Notes: generated by a model not told the origin, from the sequence alone. Positions 1 to 12,818 are shown, counted from the first letter of the stretch. The stretch: DNA of 64,000 nt from Adenanthera pavonina (GCA_026686845.1 JAIVEN010000016.1:6279501-6343500); one strand, 5' to 3'. Numbers and translations: made by a program.

Positions 1-60
1 AATTGCTCCTCTTTTTGTTCCATAATAGAATCAAGAAAAGAAAAGTTTCTTCCCTGAATC

Positions 61-2603
61 CTAGATATCATCCCCTTGTGGAACGTTGACGACAATGTTA
101 CTGTTTTCAGAAGTAGCATTGGCATCAAGAAGGGTCTCAAGTGACCTGGCTGTTCTGCTCCGAACTCTACCTGCTTCCTTCAACAATTCACTCAACCTTC
201 TCTTCTCATCATCCACATCAGGATTCGCTGTCCCTAGTTTTTCCTCTCTCATTCCAACTACATACTCCAGAATTTGAATTGCCTCATCCACCCTGAAAAA
301 CAACATCAAAGCGCAAGGCTAAAACAATTTCTTCCATCAGCATTCTGTCACCTGCTGTTTATCAGTTCTTCCTTTCCTCGTATTAGTGACATGACAATCC
401 ATATGACTATCTATTTGGGCCTACTAATCCTAAATACGATCAAAAACTCAAAATCCACTTCATAATTCACATAATGCAGCAAGGAGAATACTTTTATAGG
501 GAAACACTTGCTCTTAAAGTGAAAGAAAAAGTTGTTGACAATAAGAGGATATAACTCAAGAGCAAGAGGGGTGGATGTATACCTGCCTATTGCATCATAT
601 GTCCCAGCAAGATTGCTATACACCCCAAGCGTTTCATGGTGATAAGGTCCATACTCTTGTTCCAATATATCCTTTGCCTCTTCAAACAGTTCTGTAGCCT
701 CAGCCAATGAATACCGCTGCACACAAGCAAGCCCCATTTGATTAAGGGCAATGGCAAAGAAAGCTGATTTCTTCTCTCCAGTTGCCCGAAGCTTTGAGAT
801 AGCATTCTTCAGAGTGTTGTAAGATTCAGTATAGTTTCCCAACATGTAGTGCATGACTCCCATCTGAGCTTCAATTCCTGCTATTGCGCTTTGCTGACCA
901 GGGGCATTCTTATATATAGCCAATGCCTTGGGCAATAACTTGATTGCCTGTTCAAGCTCGTTCATTGACTCATAGATAGCTGAAATATCCATAAGACCAC
1001 TTGCAATCTCCTCAGGAGGGACACCATGCATAGGCTTCTCATATATTCTAAGCGCTCTCTCACAGTAAGATTTTGATTCCCTTATCTTCCCTGTCTTGTT
1101 ATACAGGTCAGCCAGACGTACAAAGATTGATCCCACAGCTGGATGATTCTCCCCTTTGCTGGTCTTGAAAACTGTGAGTGCTTTCTGATAAGCAAAAACA
1201 GCTTCATCATAACGAGACAAAGATAAGTACGTGTCGCCAATGCTGCTGTCGATAGATGCCACTTCCACTTCTTGGCCATTAGCTACCATTGCCATGCTGG
1301 CTAAAATTAGATGCTCAAGAGCTGCTTCATGGTTTCCCTTTGTTTCACATATGAGGCCCATGAGCCTCCTATCAGCTGCCTCTTCAATAGTAGGGGGTGA
1401 ACCACTTGCTTTATGAATGTCAAGAGCCATTTGGCAGAGCCTCTCAGCTTCATCAAATCGCAATGCTTGAACATGTGCTTCAGCCACATACCTACAAGTT
1501 TCACCAACTCTTGGGTCTGTTTCTCCTAAGACTTTCCTCTGGACTTCCAACCCTGTGGTGTAGCACATAATTGAATTTTCAAGCTGGCCCAACATTGCAT
1601 AAGTGTCACCTAATTGCATGTGACCAGCAAACTTTGCGAGGGCGTGATCTTGCCCTTCCTCAATAATAGGAATTTCAATGGAGTGCTCTAGAATTGGAAT
1701 TGCCTCATGGTATTGGCCCAAGCTGGAATATATTGCTGCAGTGACATGCAAGCACATAACCAGCTCCAAACTTGGTTTCCCATCAGCATACTTCTCAAAC
1801 AATTTCTTTGCTCGAAGAGCTAATTCAAGAGCCTTCTGCGGATTATCTCCTGATGAAATCAAATCTCTTGCTTGCTTTAGTAAAACTGGCCCCATCTCTG
1901 GCTTGTCTAATGTAGATTCAGTTGAATTCTCACTCTGATTTTGCGACATTAACCTACCAACGGGAGAATTCTTTGATTTTTTCACAGGAGTCACTCCAGT
2001 ATTTTGTTTCCTCAAAGGCTTATCATTCCTCTTATCAGTAGAAGGCTTTGTGGGAGGACTTTTTCCCTTGGGCTTTGACTTTGGTGGTGTTTCAGGGATA
2101 AGGTCCGCCTTTGCGTTTGACACTTTGTTCGATTTTTCAGAAGAAACAGAACTTGTACTAGCAGATTGAATCTTCTCATCCGCCTCTACCAACTTCTTAC
2201 CATTTGCTGATGAGACTTTTCTAGAAGACGTTTCACTAATGGAATCACCTCTTGACGTATCCTCCACTTCCTCTTCCATTATTTCCACCTCCCTCATCGG
2301 TCCTCCAACAAGATGGCACAATTCTGAATCAATCCTTGACTCCTCACCATCAGATCCAAAACTTTGTCTTGAGGGTGAGTGATCAGAACTTTCCATGTTA
2401 CACACATTTTCATAAAGCTGCTCAATTGGGGTGTCAACCAGTGGAACAGGTACATTTGGACCAGCATTCTGAGGGCTTTGTGGACTCGAGGAACTCCTTT
2501 GGGGCTTGATTGGAGCTGTGGTTTCCTTACAAGGGGAAGGATTCCAGTTCATTTCATTTGCTCTTTCGTCATGTTCAAATCCATTTGTCAGAATCCCCGG
2601 CAT
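61..2603 (-). CDS. KLCR: Kinesin light chain-related TPR protein (KLCR/CMU type)
   Basis: Two coding exons, 2603-583 and 292-61, joined AG|G to give ...AIGR-VDEAIQILEYVVG; 750 residues. The start is the ATG of MPGILTNG, because the open frame upstream has no other ATG. About 235 N-terminal residues are Ser/Pro/Lys-rich and probably disordered, with the family signature IEQLYENVCNMESSD. Residues ~245-700 are tetratricopeptide repeats (AIYSSLGQYHEAIPILEHS, YNKTGKIRESKSYCERAL, LNQMGLACVQRYSLAEA). The C-terminus keeps the family's EEKLGTANPDVDDEKRRL block. In Arabidopsis such proteins (KLCR/CMU) bind cortical microtubules and stabilise the lateral position of cellulose synthase tracks. The leader seems to hold an intron, 2658-3188 (AAG|GTATGG ... 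TTTTGTAG), and a TATA box lies at 3257-3264. The 5' leader exon contains short upstream ATGs. Family assignment is firm; which KLCR paralogue is not settled. Confidence 0.93.
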
Positions 2604-3256
2604 CTTTACTTCTTCAGGAACCAAATTCCCTGGGAGAACCAATATCAAACAGCTAATCTACAAAACAAACAATAGTCACAACAGATACAACAGAGATAGC
2701 AAACTACGCCACTAAAATCTGCATCAAAGGCGAGAAATAAAGGGTGAAAGGAAATCCAAATGAAAACGTACAGAGATGGCGCTATATGTTCTTGTGTTTC
2801 ACTTTTGGATTGCCAATATAACTTCGTTGAATATATCATGTTTACAAAGCCAATATCAATTCAAAACACAAGCATTAAACTCAACGAATAAGCCATGAAT
2901 GCAAAAGTCAAAGATCTAACGGGATCTCCCGAAATAAGTTAGAACTCAATGGAAAATAATTTATGCATTCAGATTAGAAAACTCAAGCACAATTATTTAA
3001 AGAAACACAGAGCCCATAAACAAACATGCCATGAAATGAAAAACTATTTGTGGACAAAAAGACACGGATTCAATAGCAGGCAATGATGGGCAAACGGGTC
3101 CTTTCTCCATTTTCGGAGGCATAAAATACAAGTTAGTGGAGTCAAATAAAACAGAGAACTCACTAAACGAGGAAACGGGAAGCCATACCTTAATAATCAG
3201 CCATGGAAATGAGAAGAGCTGCCTCTCATACAGAAAGAGATATGAGTGAATGTACG

Positions 3257-3264
3257 TATATATA
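3257..3264 (-). promoter_or_regulatory. TATA box of the KLCR gene
   Basis: TATATATA on the minus strand, about 30 bases upstream of a CT-rich stretch (3225-3240) that would suit a transcription start. It lies just upstream of the inferred leader exon ending at 3189. Inferred from position only. Confidence 0.5.
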
Positions 3265-4812
3265 GGCGATGAGTCAGACAGAAAAATCTGACCTTTTTGG
3301 TGAGACGTTTACATTAGGCGGAGGCGTCGAATGAGACAGACAAGGAGGGAGTTGGAGACTTAAGAGAATGAAGAGGGCAAAGTGGGCAATTTAAGAGCAA
3401 CGAGTATGAAGACAGATTTTAAAAGAAATAAAAATTGAAAATTTGCAGATTTGGAATGTCAGAAACGAGGGAAGATGGCGACATCTCTTTACTAACCTAA
3501 CCGCACCAGTCCTGCATATGTCCGCTCTTTCACTTTGTCAACCCACCAGCAAGCTGCCACGTGGCACGAAGTACCTTTTCCTTTGAAGTGCATTATATAA
3601 AATACTGTTCATATTATAAGAATTTTTTTAATATTTTTATTTAGTTTAAAAGATAAGAAATAAAAGGATAAATTTTTAAAATAACTTTTATTAATAATTA
3701 ATAAAAATAAAATTGGAATGCTGATTCTTTTTTAGAATTTTAAGTTAGGTAACCAAATTTTTTTAATAAATGTAAGATAGTAAAAAATTTCTTATAATAT
3801 GAATTAAATGAAGCAGTATTTAATTATTTTTTTTAAAAAATTTATAAATATTATGGGAATACTTCTTTCATTTTTTAATATAATAAATAAAAGATAAAAT
3901 TACACGAATTAAGAAAAATAATAAATTTGTTTAAAATATAAAATATAATAATTTTTAAAAATAGGATTATGTAATGTTAATAACTTTTATATTATATAAT
4001 TAATATAAATAAACTCTATTACTATTTTTTGACAAAAAATTTATCTAAGACAGGAATTTTTTTAAAAAAATATTAAATACACGATATAATATCACAAAGT
4101 AAAAAGACAAATGGGGCCTTGTCGCTTATTTGGCTACTGTAGTCGGCGTGGGAAAAGAGATCGGTCAGATAGACAGCGAGTCACGCTCGTGAAGTTACAT
4201 GCCTCCTTCAAAATTTGGGTCTGAAGCTTTGTTTAATTTCTCTTGAAGGGAGAGTTATTTCGATAACGATAGGATTAAAATGAAAAATGGAATAAAGTAA
4301 TCTAAAATAATTGTTAGCGTATGATTAATTAATAGTGCATATCTTATAATATACTCTACTATAATACACCACTTTTAAGCTCGGGTTAACTCTAATATTC
4401 AATTCAAGGCTCATGCTTTACTTTACTCTCATGGAATACATAATAATTATGGAGGCAAGTGAGTTTACACTTTATACTATTGGATGATCAATTAAGGCAG
4501 TTTCCAATGATGATAGAAAATTATTAAAAATATGAACACATCTCCTTTTATGGCAACGAGAAGCACTGCGGTATCCCAAACTCAATTGTTGATAGGCTCT
4601 TTTTGAGACAGATTTCTGAATATACATCCGGGAAACAAAAAACATGGCCCACTTGTCTCGCTTTTTAAAGAGAGTTGAGCGAAATCCTGACTCAGCATTG
4701 AATTAGTTATTTGGACCCTTTGGCTGTGCAGTCCTATCTATTAAGTTTAAAAGCTTCCGAATTATCGTGACACGAGTCCATCATAATGCTAAACTAAAAC
4801 AGGAAAATGTAG
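3265..4812. other. Intergenic, AT-rich, between KLCR promoter and tRNA
   Basis: Upstream region of KLCR, then AT-rich sequence holding the MITE at 3601-3820 and poly-A/T tracts. No open frame with protein-like composition or splice context was found on either strand. Confidence 0.6.
3601..3820. repeat. Short terminal-inverted-repeat element (Tourist-like MITE), 220 bp
   Basis: The 5' end AATACTGTTCATATTATAAG is matched in reverse complement at the 3' end (AATACTGCTTCATTTAATTC...). The directly flanking bases are TAA on both sides (3598-3600 and 3821-3823), as expected of the 3-bp TWA duplication of PIF/Harbinger-type MITEs. AT-rich, no coding capacity. Confidence 0.55.
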
Positions 4813-4861
<49 letters not shown>

Positions 4862-4892
4862 TTGGCGCCTTAGACCACTCGGCCAAACTGTC
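4813..4892 (-). tRNA. tRNA-Leu (anticodon UAG)
   Basis: Cytosolic-type leucine tRNA of 80 nt with the long variable arm of class II tRNAs. The acceptor stem GACAGTT pairs with AGCTGTC and the discriminator base is A. The A box reads TGGCCGAGTGG and the B box GGTTCAAATCC. The anticodon loop TTTAGGC places TAG at 4858-4856, so the tRNA decodes CUA and possibly other CUN codons. No intron. The anticodon stem CCAAA/TCTGG has one A:C mismatch (pair 30:40). From memory, plant tRNA-Leu(UAG) has G at this position, so this copy may carry a point mutation. T-runs follow the 3' end on the minus strand and could act as a Pol III terminator. Confidence 0.93.
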
Positions 4893-5640
4893 ACCCGATG
4901 CCATTTTTAGACTGTACTATAATAATTACCAGTGTCTAGTAAAACATGCTTTTTAAAGGATAATGGTGATATTTTATCCCACAATTTTAATTTAATATTT
5001 TTGAACCATCAGTTTGATTCTAAACCCATGCTTTAATAATTCAAAAATTGAGTTCTTATAATTTATGAATTTTTAATTCAATGTCTATTATTAAAAGAAT
5101 CAAACATATTCTGCTAAATTTTATTGCTGTAACTAGCTTCCATTATATCTTATCTTAATAATATAAATATGTATTTTACGCCAATAAAATAACTAAAAAT
5201 GTAAATAATAAAAATAAAATTAACTTATATGTACATGATAAAACATTAAAAAATATAGTAATAAATACTATATAAAAATTATTTATGGTATAAGGACATA
5301 GTAAAATTTTGAATTTTAAGAATGTAATCAAATTTTTTGTGTAAAATATTTTAGTTGAAAAAAAATCAAACTTGAACTAAAGTATATACTTTAAAAAAAA
5401 TTCTATATTATACACTTTAAAAAAAGTAAAAAATTTCAAGAAAAGGTGAAACTGATGCATCTGCAAGATGTTCTATGTCCATCAATGATTGACGACATTA
5501 TCATCATCTACTTTGCTTTTCTTATAACGAATTAAAAAACATAAAACACCTTTAACACAAGAAAAGAGAGATTACTATAAGGTCTTCTTAGTTATTAGTT
5601 AAACATACATAATGTTCACAGGATTGTGTATAATATACAA
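4893..5640. other. Intergenic, AT-rich
   Basis: Between the tRNA and the 3' end of the HT1-like kinase gene. Very AT-rich with no recognisable coding sequence; the last part is presumably the kinase 3' UTR. Confidence 0.6.
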
Positions 5641-5682
5641 TTCAGCATGTCACAGACTGAAAAGGGTCCTAGTTAAGCCTTT

Positions 5683-8263
5683 TCAAGAAGATCTAAGGCT
5701 ACTAATACATTTTGGTAACCATCTCACAACAGAATTAGTAGGAGGTGGTTTGTAAGTTGAGAAAAACTCAGGGTCCTGTTCAAGGGATTCACTATAGCTC
5801 TCCAAAATAGAAACAACCTCATCAAAATGTGGCCTTTTATCTGGATTGCTTGACCAGCATCTGTTAATGAGATGACTAAAGGCCTTAGGAGATTCAGATG
5901 GCAATGGCGGCCTCGCATTCTACACACACAGGAAGTGGAAAAACACAGTAAATCTCACATCTCAAACAAGATAAAGCACACATAGAAGCACATGAGATTT
6001 TTCAAAGTTTCATCATGAACAGAGCAATATCTCGATAACGTTTGAGAAAGATACAGCCATATTAACATCAAAAGGACCCACTCAAATGCTATCATACCAG
6101 ATAAGAAAAAAGCACATGCAAAACATATCTGCACTAGAAGGTAATATCATTCGTTCCGCGTTTGAAACCCTTGAAACACCGAGCAACTTTACTATGTGCA
6201 TAATCGTTTTATGAATGGACATGGACTATATGTTGATTTATGATTGATTTGGTATATGGACCAAGTCTACTTTATATTTTCTCTTGGTTTTGACACCTTT
6301 TGATAATTCTGGCCATGGTTGTTCACAGATACTAGGGTAAAATGACGAAGCAAAGGGTTTAGAATCTCTAGCCAACTTTTACTAAAGATGCCTATGCCTA
6401 CATTTCTTTTTGTATGCAATTATATATATATAAAAGACAAAATGCTGATGCAATACCTAGCAGTCTTTTTAGAAGAAGAATGTTTGAGAAGAGAAGTGAG
6501 TATCGAAGTAGAGAATGAAATAGATCTTCTAGCACTACCATAGTGCTTTAATAGTTTAATATCAACATCCATTTGGATAAAACTACATTTCACAATATCT
6601 TCCTAAACCTTTTTATTCGTACAAGCTCTTTTTCACTCGTATTTCATTCGTAGATCGCTCAAGTGGATTGATACACTCCACCAAGGATAAATGAAATCAA
6701 CCAAAAGTGCAAGATAATATTCCTTTATTTTCATCTTGAATAACAGGTACGCTAGTATATCTGATAATGACATCACCACTACCAGCAACTTTACATGTGG
6801 ATTTGGACTAGAAAATAATATATCCTTCTTTTGAAAAAAAATTAGCCAGACCCACATCAAGATGCTTAGAATCACAAATTGAGTGATCTAATCTGGAAAC
6901 TTCTACACCGCCAACAATGTAAACAGCAGCAGCACAATACACTCTCTTCTTAAGCTCACATAGTTTTTTAGAGGTCAATAAGAAGATCAGTGATACAAGA
7001 GTCTCACGAAATTGCATCAGTTCAATTTCATCACAATGAGAACAAGTACCATATGATTAAGTAAATTCTAATGTAGGAAGTACCTTGTGTGAGACTGCAA
7101 ATGCTGCCTGTTCCGGTGTCATGTTATGAAATGGAGTCAGTCCAGTTAAGAGCTCCCATAGGACAATGGCGAAGCTATAGACATCTACTTTCTTTGTATG
7201 ATGCTTTTCTTTGATCATTTCCGGTGCCATCCAACGGTAAGTTCCAGTGAATCCTTTGGCACTACCAATCTGAGATTCTAAGCATGAGATTCCAAAATCT
7301 GCTACTTTTACACACATATCTTCCCCCAGCAATAGGTTCTCTGATTTAAGATCCCTATGAAGTACCCCCTCGGCATGAAGATACTGCATCCCCCTTGCAA
7401 TGTCTAGTGCTAATTTCAGAACAAGATTGAGTGGGACTGAATGCGGTTGTTGCTGATGAAGGTAATTTCTCAACGATCCCCCAGCCATGTATTCAGTAAT
7501 TATACAGAATACAGGAGGTTTCTTGCAGGCAGCAAAAAACTGCGGGGCCAAAAGAAGTCAATAGCTGCTAGAAAATGCTTAACAATGAACCAGAATGCCA
7601 ACATTATTCACTTTAAAGAAATAAATACTTGATCAGCCACAAGATCCACAAGACAACGAAAAAGCTTCAATGAGTGGAATATACTAAACCAGAATTTCTT
7701 ACTATACATGAAGAGATAACCTAAACTAAGGATAACTCTAACCTTTTAAGTTCAACTTTATACCATTAGGATGAACTAGTACGGAATACAGATTTGGTAA
7801 TTTTCTCCCCATAAGTACATGTCTATTGCGCTTAACTTGTGATTAGTTCATATATCTGCGCTTGGTTGAAGAAACAGATGATGGTTGAGGAAACAGAGCT
7901 TACAGTAATGATGTTCGGATGGTGAAGACGAAAGAGAAAAGCAACCTCGGAAGTGAATTGCTTCTCAAGCGAAGCAGCCAAGTCCTCGTCCTCCTCCGGT
8001 TGGCTTATGAGCTTGATGGCCACATCTTTTTGCTTGTAAATGCCTCTGTAGAGCTTGCTGTGCCTCCCAGAAGCAAATTTAGATCCTATGAATAACTGAG
8101 ACAAATCGGCACTCCATTCCTCTTCTCCTTCTCCCTTTATGGCAGCCCCCGAAGAGACCAAATACTTGGACCATGACACGGCTCGCCTGTATTCACCAAG
8201 CGAAAGCCTCCTCCCTGACCTTTTGGTATTAGAAATCTGTCTGAAGCTGTAAAAGTTCTTCAT
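5683..8263 (-). CDS. Raf-like Ser/Thr protein kinase, group C, HT1-like
   Basis: Three exons: 8263-7904 (120 aa), 7539-7084 (152 aa) and 5919-5683 (78 aa plus TGA); total 350 aa. Introns have GT-AG ends (ACT|GTAAGC ... CCCCGCAG; AAG|GTACTT ... GTGTGTAG). The start ATG opens MKNFYSFRQ. After ~60 N-terminal residues comes EEWSADLSQLFIGSKFASG with a Ser/Ala-rich P-loop, then the VAIKLI lysine, the catalytic loop HRDLKSEN, DFG, the APEM activation end and a CW..NPDKRP C-lobe. All residues needed for activity are present. The block ADLSQLFIG and the KKPPVFCIITEY hinge place it with Arabidopsis HT1 and its close relatives (MAPKKK group C), soluble kinases of which HT1 controls stomatal CO2 response. 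The short N-terminus argues for an HT1 relative rather than HT1 itself. The tail KPP...LPKCISSLRSS is family-typical. Confidence 0.92.
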
Positions 8264-10195
8264 GGGTCAGAGTTATTTAGCCCTTGTCAAAATCACCAAC
8301 CCCCTTCAAGCCTCGCTGCTTCAGTCCAATGCAGATCCAGAACAAGCTTGATTTTGAAGAGGTGTTAAGCAGTTGCTGAGCTAACTACATGTTTGAGTAT
8401 TTCTCATTATATGCCGCACTTGAAGAACAAGACACGACAAGGTAATCAACTCCAAACTATACCTCATCTTGTTTTGTAATCGTATAAAGGACCACCATAC
8501 GACTATATTGTCGATAAACAAGAGGAAGGAATCAGGGAAGCAAAATGACCTTTAGCATTATGAAGAGACCGAGAAAGAAAGAAAAATATTTCCTTTTTCT
8601 GGGAGAGAGAGAGAGTCTACAAGTCCATGGGGAGAAGAGAAAACAGGAACTTGGTCCCCTCGGTCATTAAAATCATGAAGCTAAGAGAGCTGAAATCAAG
8701 GCAAAGGAAACTTAAGACAGAGTAAAAGCTCTGGTTTTATGGCCCGAAAAACGGGAAAAAAAAATTGAGAAGAAGAGACTAGAAGAGGGTGTGGAAAAGA
8801 CATGTGAGAGTAGAAGTTGGGAGTGTAGAAGAAGAAGAGGAGGAAGAGGGGTTTGTGGAGAAGAGAGAAGGAGGGATTGGATTGCTCGCCATTTCCAATT
8901 ACACTTCTGCTCTACGTTCACAACGCGCGAAGATCCACTTCATAGGAGACAACCCGGGTCGCTCTGATTATGACCGTCACCCCCTATCTCTTCTTCCCAT
9001 TTTGGCCTTCATTTTCCACTGTATTCTCCAAAATGCCATTAGTTTCTTCTTTAACCTTCATTTTACCGTATTACCCTCCCTGCTTCCGTCTATTATTTCT
9101 AGCCTTCCATCATCAAAGACGTTGTGCTCTCCATACCCCAACCAAATCTGATCGCAATTCTTTTTTCCCCTCCTTCAATAATTGGGATCAATTTTTTTTA
9201 TTTTATTGAAACTATCAAAATTTTTTATAATATTTTCTTGTCTTACATTTTGAAGAACTTGAGCCGTTTACACTATCTACCCACACATCTATCCACACAT
9301 TCCCTTTTGTTTAGTAAGTATTAAGGGCATTTTTAGCTAATAATAAAAAATTAATTTTTTTTAGGTATAAAAATTTATAAAGTGGATTCTACTTTTTTTT
9401 ATAAAGCTTTTTTCATACACAACATATGATTAGGAATCCAATATAAAATAACATATTTAAGAAATCAAACTATCTACCAATTATAATAAAATTTTATTGG
9501 TACATTTATTTCTATTTTTACTATCTGAATTAGTTTTGGGTGGGCTTCGATTTTAGTAATATTATTTGAAAGAATTTGACCACGGAGAAACGTTTTTTAG
9601 GATCATATAAGTGGATGATTATTATCATTAACTTAGATAAAATTTTGTTCTAAGATTGTGGGGAGGGAGGGGAGGATGAAAGAAGAGGAATGGATTAACT
9701 TTGGTGGCAAGAGGAGCGAAGGGGGCGTTTTGGCGAGAGAGTAACAATAATTGAAGAGTTTGTGCGGAGAGAGGGAGAGAGGGCGAGAGAAAGAGGGGTG
9801 CATGGGGTATAGTGGGACCCAAGAGGGGAGAGTTGAGGGGGTGTCGGGCCCACGGGGGTGTTGCGATCCGTGGAAGTGTCGGACAAGCCGTATGGTCCTC
9901 TTCCGTATACGGTCATCACTAAGACCTCCCTCTCTCTGCCTCCTGCCACTCCCAATTTAATGACCGCTAATGAGTGTATACATGGATTAACTTTTTAATA
10001 ATTGAAAGTTCCTTCTGTCTTATAATAATTTTTGTGTTAATTCCATATATTATTTTTTATTTAAAATTAATGCAAAAAATATAATATTTTTTATTTTACT
10101 CTTATTAAATATTAATTATATTATCATTATAAATTTTTTATTAATTATATATATATATTAAGAAAATTATTTTTTAATTAAAATTAATATAAAAA
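8264..10195. other. Upstream region of the kinase and intergenic sequence
   Basis: 5' flank of the HT1-like kinase, with CT/GA-rich stretches (8590-8620, 8770-8870, 9655-9800) resembling promoter or leader microsatellites, followed by AT-rich DNA. Open frames here are low-complexity artefacts. No second gene is supported. Confidence 0.5.
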
Positions 10196-10200
10196 GTATC

Positions 10201-12006
10201 TGTAACACCCTACCTCCTGTCATCTCAAAACAACTTTTCCAATTCAAAACCACAGCGGAAATAACTCAAAAGCACCAAAATCTAGGCTGGGGCCTTACAC
10301 AAACCAACAAAGCCCAACAACACTCTGGACTTACCAAGATGGCCATACAAACTTCTCAACAACATTCAACCATACATACCACATACACAAACATCCATAC
10401 ATTCATACATAACCAATCTCAACCCTGTCATACATTCATTACAAACCATTCTCTATCTTACTTGACACAAAATACCAATACAGAATACACACGCTACATA
10501 GATTATCCCCACGTACATAGCTACTCCCGCGTCTTCTCAGGACTAGTGCCAGAACCGTCACCTGAAAGGTTAGTTTATGGGAGAGGGAGTGAGACAATGT
10601 CTCAGTAACCGGGAATGACAACCACACACACATATATATACATATATCTCACACAAATCATGAATGCAATATGAAATGAATATCATGCATGTCACCCTCA
10701 CAGGGACTCCATCCTTATCCTCCCTAACACATATATCATCCATCCTTATCCTCCCTAACACATATACATAATCCAACCTTATCCTCCCTAACATATATAT
10801 AATCCAACCTTATTCTCCCTAACATATATATAGTCCAACCTTATTCTCCCTAACATATATATAATCATACATCATACCACCATCACATCATCACCACTAC
10901 ATCCACCATACATCACAATCTCACAATGTCATGTGGTGATGCTCATGTATCATATCATCATCATAATGTCATGTATGCAACATATCACATCATCATCACA
11001 CATATCATCATCATAATCATAACCGTCGTCTATCAGTATACATACCACGATATATATAGATATACACATAAACAGTATACACAACCCATCAGTATCGTGG
11101 TATGAATGAAATAAGCATATATATACAAATACACGTACTATCGTATAACATAGTCAATACAATATAAACAAACACCCGGTTACCTCAATTGTCGTTACCA
11201 CACACACACGAGTTCCACAAGCTTCCTTGAACTGTCCAGTACGCGTGAATCCCTCTCGATTAGTCAACAACCTTTATAATGCCACAATTCTACCATTAGC
11301 ACAATATACCAACAAATCAAACCTCATAATTCAACCACATTAACCTAACCCAAGGTTCCAACACCCTTTTCATGCATCAATAAGCTCTTAGGGATTACTC
11401 AAACACCATACAACCTCAGACACCTCGGATTCCTAAGAGCCATTACCGAAAACAACCTAGGGTTAAGCTCTAAACACACATAATCCCTTCAAAACTCCTA
11501 TTCAAGCAACAAGAATACCAAAACACGTTCCATTAACCCCAAAACATCCATTTCAATCGGTGGATTTCACCCCAACTCGAAAATCCAACCATACAACCAG
11601 AAATCCCAAATTCCAACCGAAGAAAATGGAGAGAAGGGAGTAGGGAACGCTTACCCACTTAAATCCAAGCTCTTGAGGTCCGAAAATCGCTCCTAGATGC
11701 CGGAAAAGTCGAACCCTAGCACTGCTCTCTCGATCTCCTCCGTCGCTCCCTTCGTTTCCTTTCTTTCTGTCGCGTCCGACTGATCCGGATTTAAACAATT
11801 TTTACGACTCTCGCCGCGGCTCCAGCACTCCTCGCCGCGGCTCCACCAAATTATCCGGAACAATGCCACTGGAAGCTTCTCGCCGCGGCGGATCTGCTCC
11901 TTGCCGCGGCGCGGAGCCTTTTTCTGGTTCCTCTTCAACATATCTCCTCCGGTCCTGAACACCGTGCGAACACCGTGCGAAGAAAAGTATCACGAGGAGC
12001 ATTACA
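10201..12006. mobile_element. Solo LTR of an LTR retrotransposon, 1806 bp
   Basis: The unit begins TGTAACACCC and ends GAGGAGCATTACA, i.e. TG...CA ends with the imperfect inverted termini TGTAAY/RTTACA. It is flanked by a perfect 5-bp target duplication, GTATC at 10196-10200 and 12007-12011. There is no gag-pol sequence, no primer-binding site and no second LTR, so this is best read as a solo LTR left by LTR-LTR recombination. It differs completely in sequence and composition from the AT-rich surroundings. Inside lie a tandem array (10708-10864), CATCAT-rich stretches (10860-11030) and a GC-rich cluster of GCCGCGG motifs (11811-11915). It is unrelated to the 548-bp LTRs at 43-50 kb. Confidence 0.8.
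10708..10864. repeat. Tandem repeat inside the solo LTR
   Basis: About five copies of a roughly 34-bp unit of the form ATCCAACCTTATYCTCCCTA followed by ACATATATATA. The copies differ by a few substitutions and small length changes. Confidence 0.75.
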
Positions 12007-12038
12007 GTATCAATATTTTATATTTTATTCTTATTAAA

Positions 12039-12296
12039 TACTTCATATATTCCTTAATATAAGAAATTTTTAATCAATCATGTGAATTAATGATGATAGT
12101 TAAAATTAGTTAATTACCTCGATTTCTTAAAAAATCATACAATTTTTCCAAAACCACTATTTTTTTCTCTCACTTTAGTATACATTAAATAGAAGTATTT
12201 TTTAAAAATACATAATATATATTACCCCGTATACTGTAAAAAATCTTATATTTAGAACGAGTGCAAAATGTCCTATAATTAGAACCGAAAGGAGTA
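12039..12296 (+). repeat. Stowaway-like MITE copy
   Basis: Starts near TACTTCATATATTCCTTAAT and ends in GAACCGAAAGGAGTAT. It shares the family core found repeatedly in this window: CCTTAATATAAG, a TTAACTACCTC..TTT block, then ACATTAAATAG..., AATAATA...AC and TTATATTTAGAA. It lies directly beside the solo LTR, which may have inserted into or next to it. Confidence 0.6.
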
Positions 12297-12540
12297 TCAA
12301 TTGTATTATTATTATTATAGGGTTATAAATGAGAAGTGAGAAATAATTAAAGACATAGGTAAAATAAAAAAAAATCTAATACCCTATATTTTGGATTAGA
12401 AACTTGACATACACAAACCCAATGAAGATAACAAAATGGAAGGGTTTCATGTATAATAAGAAATATTTATTACATATTTAAACTTATGAAAAAAACAAAA
12501 TTTCCAATTTTATTCTTATTAATCTCACTCCTTTCATTAA

Positions 12541-12818
12541 ATACTCCTTTTATTCATTAATATAAGAAATTTTTAACTAAATCACGCGAATTAAAAATTG
12601 GAATTAAAACTAATTAACTACCTTAATTTTTCCAAAAAATTTAACATTTTTCCAAAAATACCCTTATTTAATCTCTCTCTTTCTCTTTGGATACATTAAA
12701 TAGGGACATTTTTTTAAATATATAATAAATACTACCTTGTATATTGTAAAGGGTCTTATATTTAGAATTAGAACAAAATGTCATATATATATATATATAT
12801 AGGACCGGAGGGAGTATA
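12541..12818 (+). repeat. Stowaway-like MITE copy
   Basis: Runs from TACTCCTTTTATTCATTAAT to GGACCGGAGGGAGTAT, giving CTCC...GGAG terminal inverted repeats bounded by TA. It shares the internal core with the copies at 12039 and 21304. A (TA)n stretch sits near its 3' end. Confidence 0.7.

Noticed and set aside
8598..8870. First exon of another gene upstream of the HT1-like kinase
   Set aside because: GA/CT-rich microsatellite sequence without a start or splice context; more likely leader or promoter.
10339..10608. Frame inside the solo LTR
   Set aside because: His/Thr-rich translation of simple repeats, no retroviral domain.
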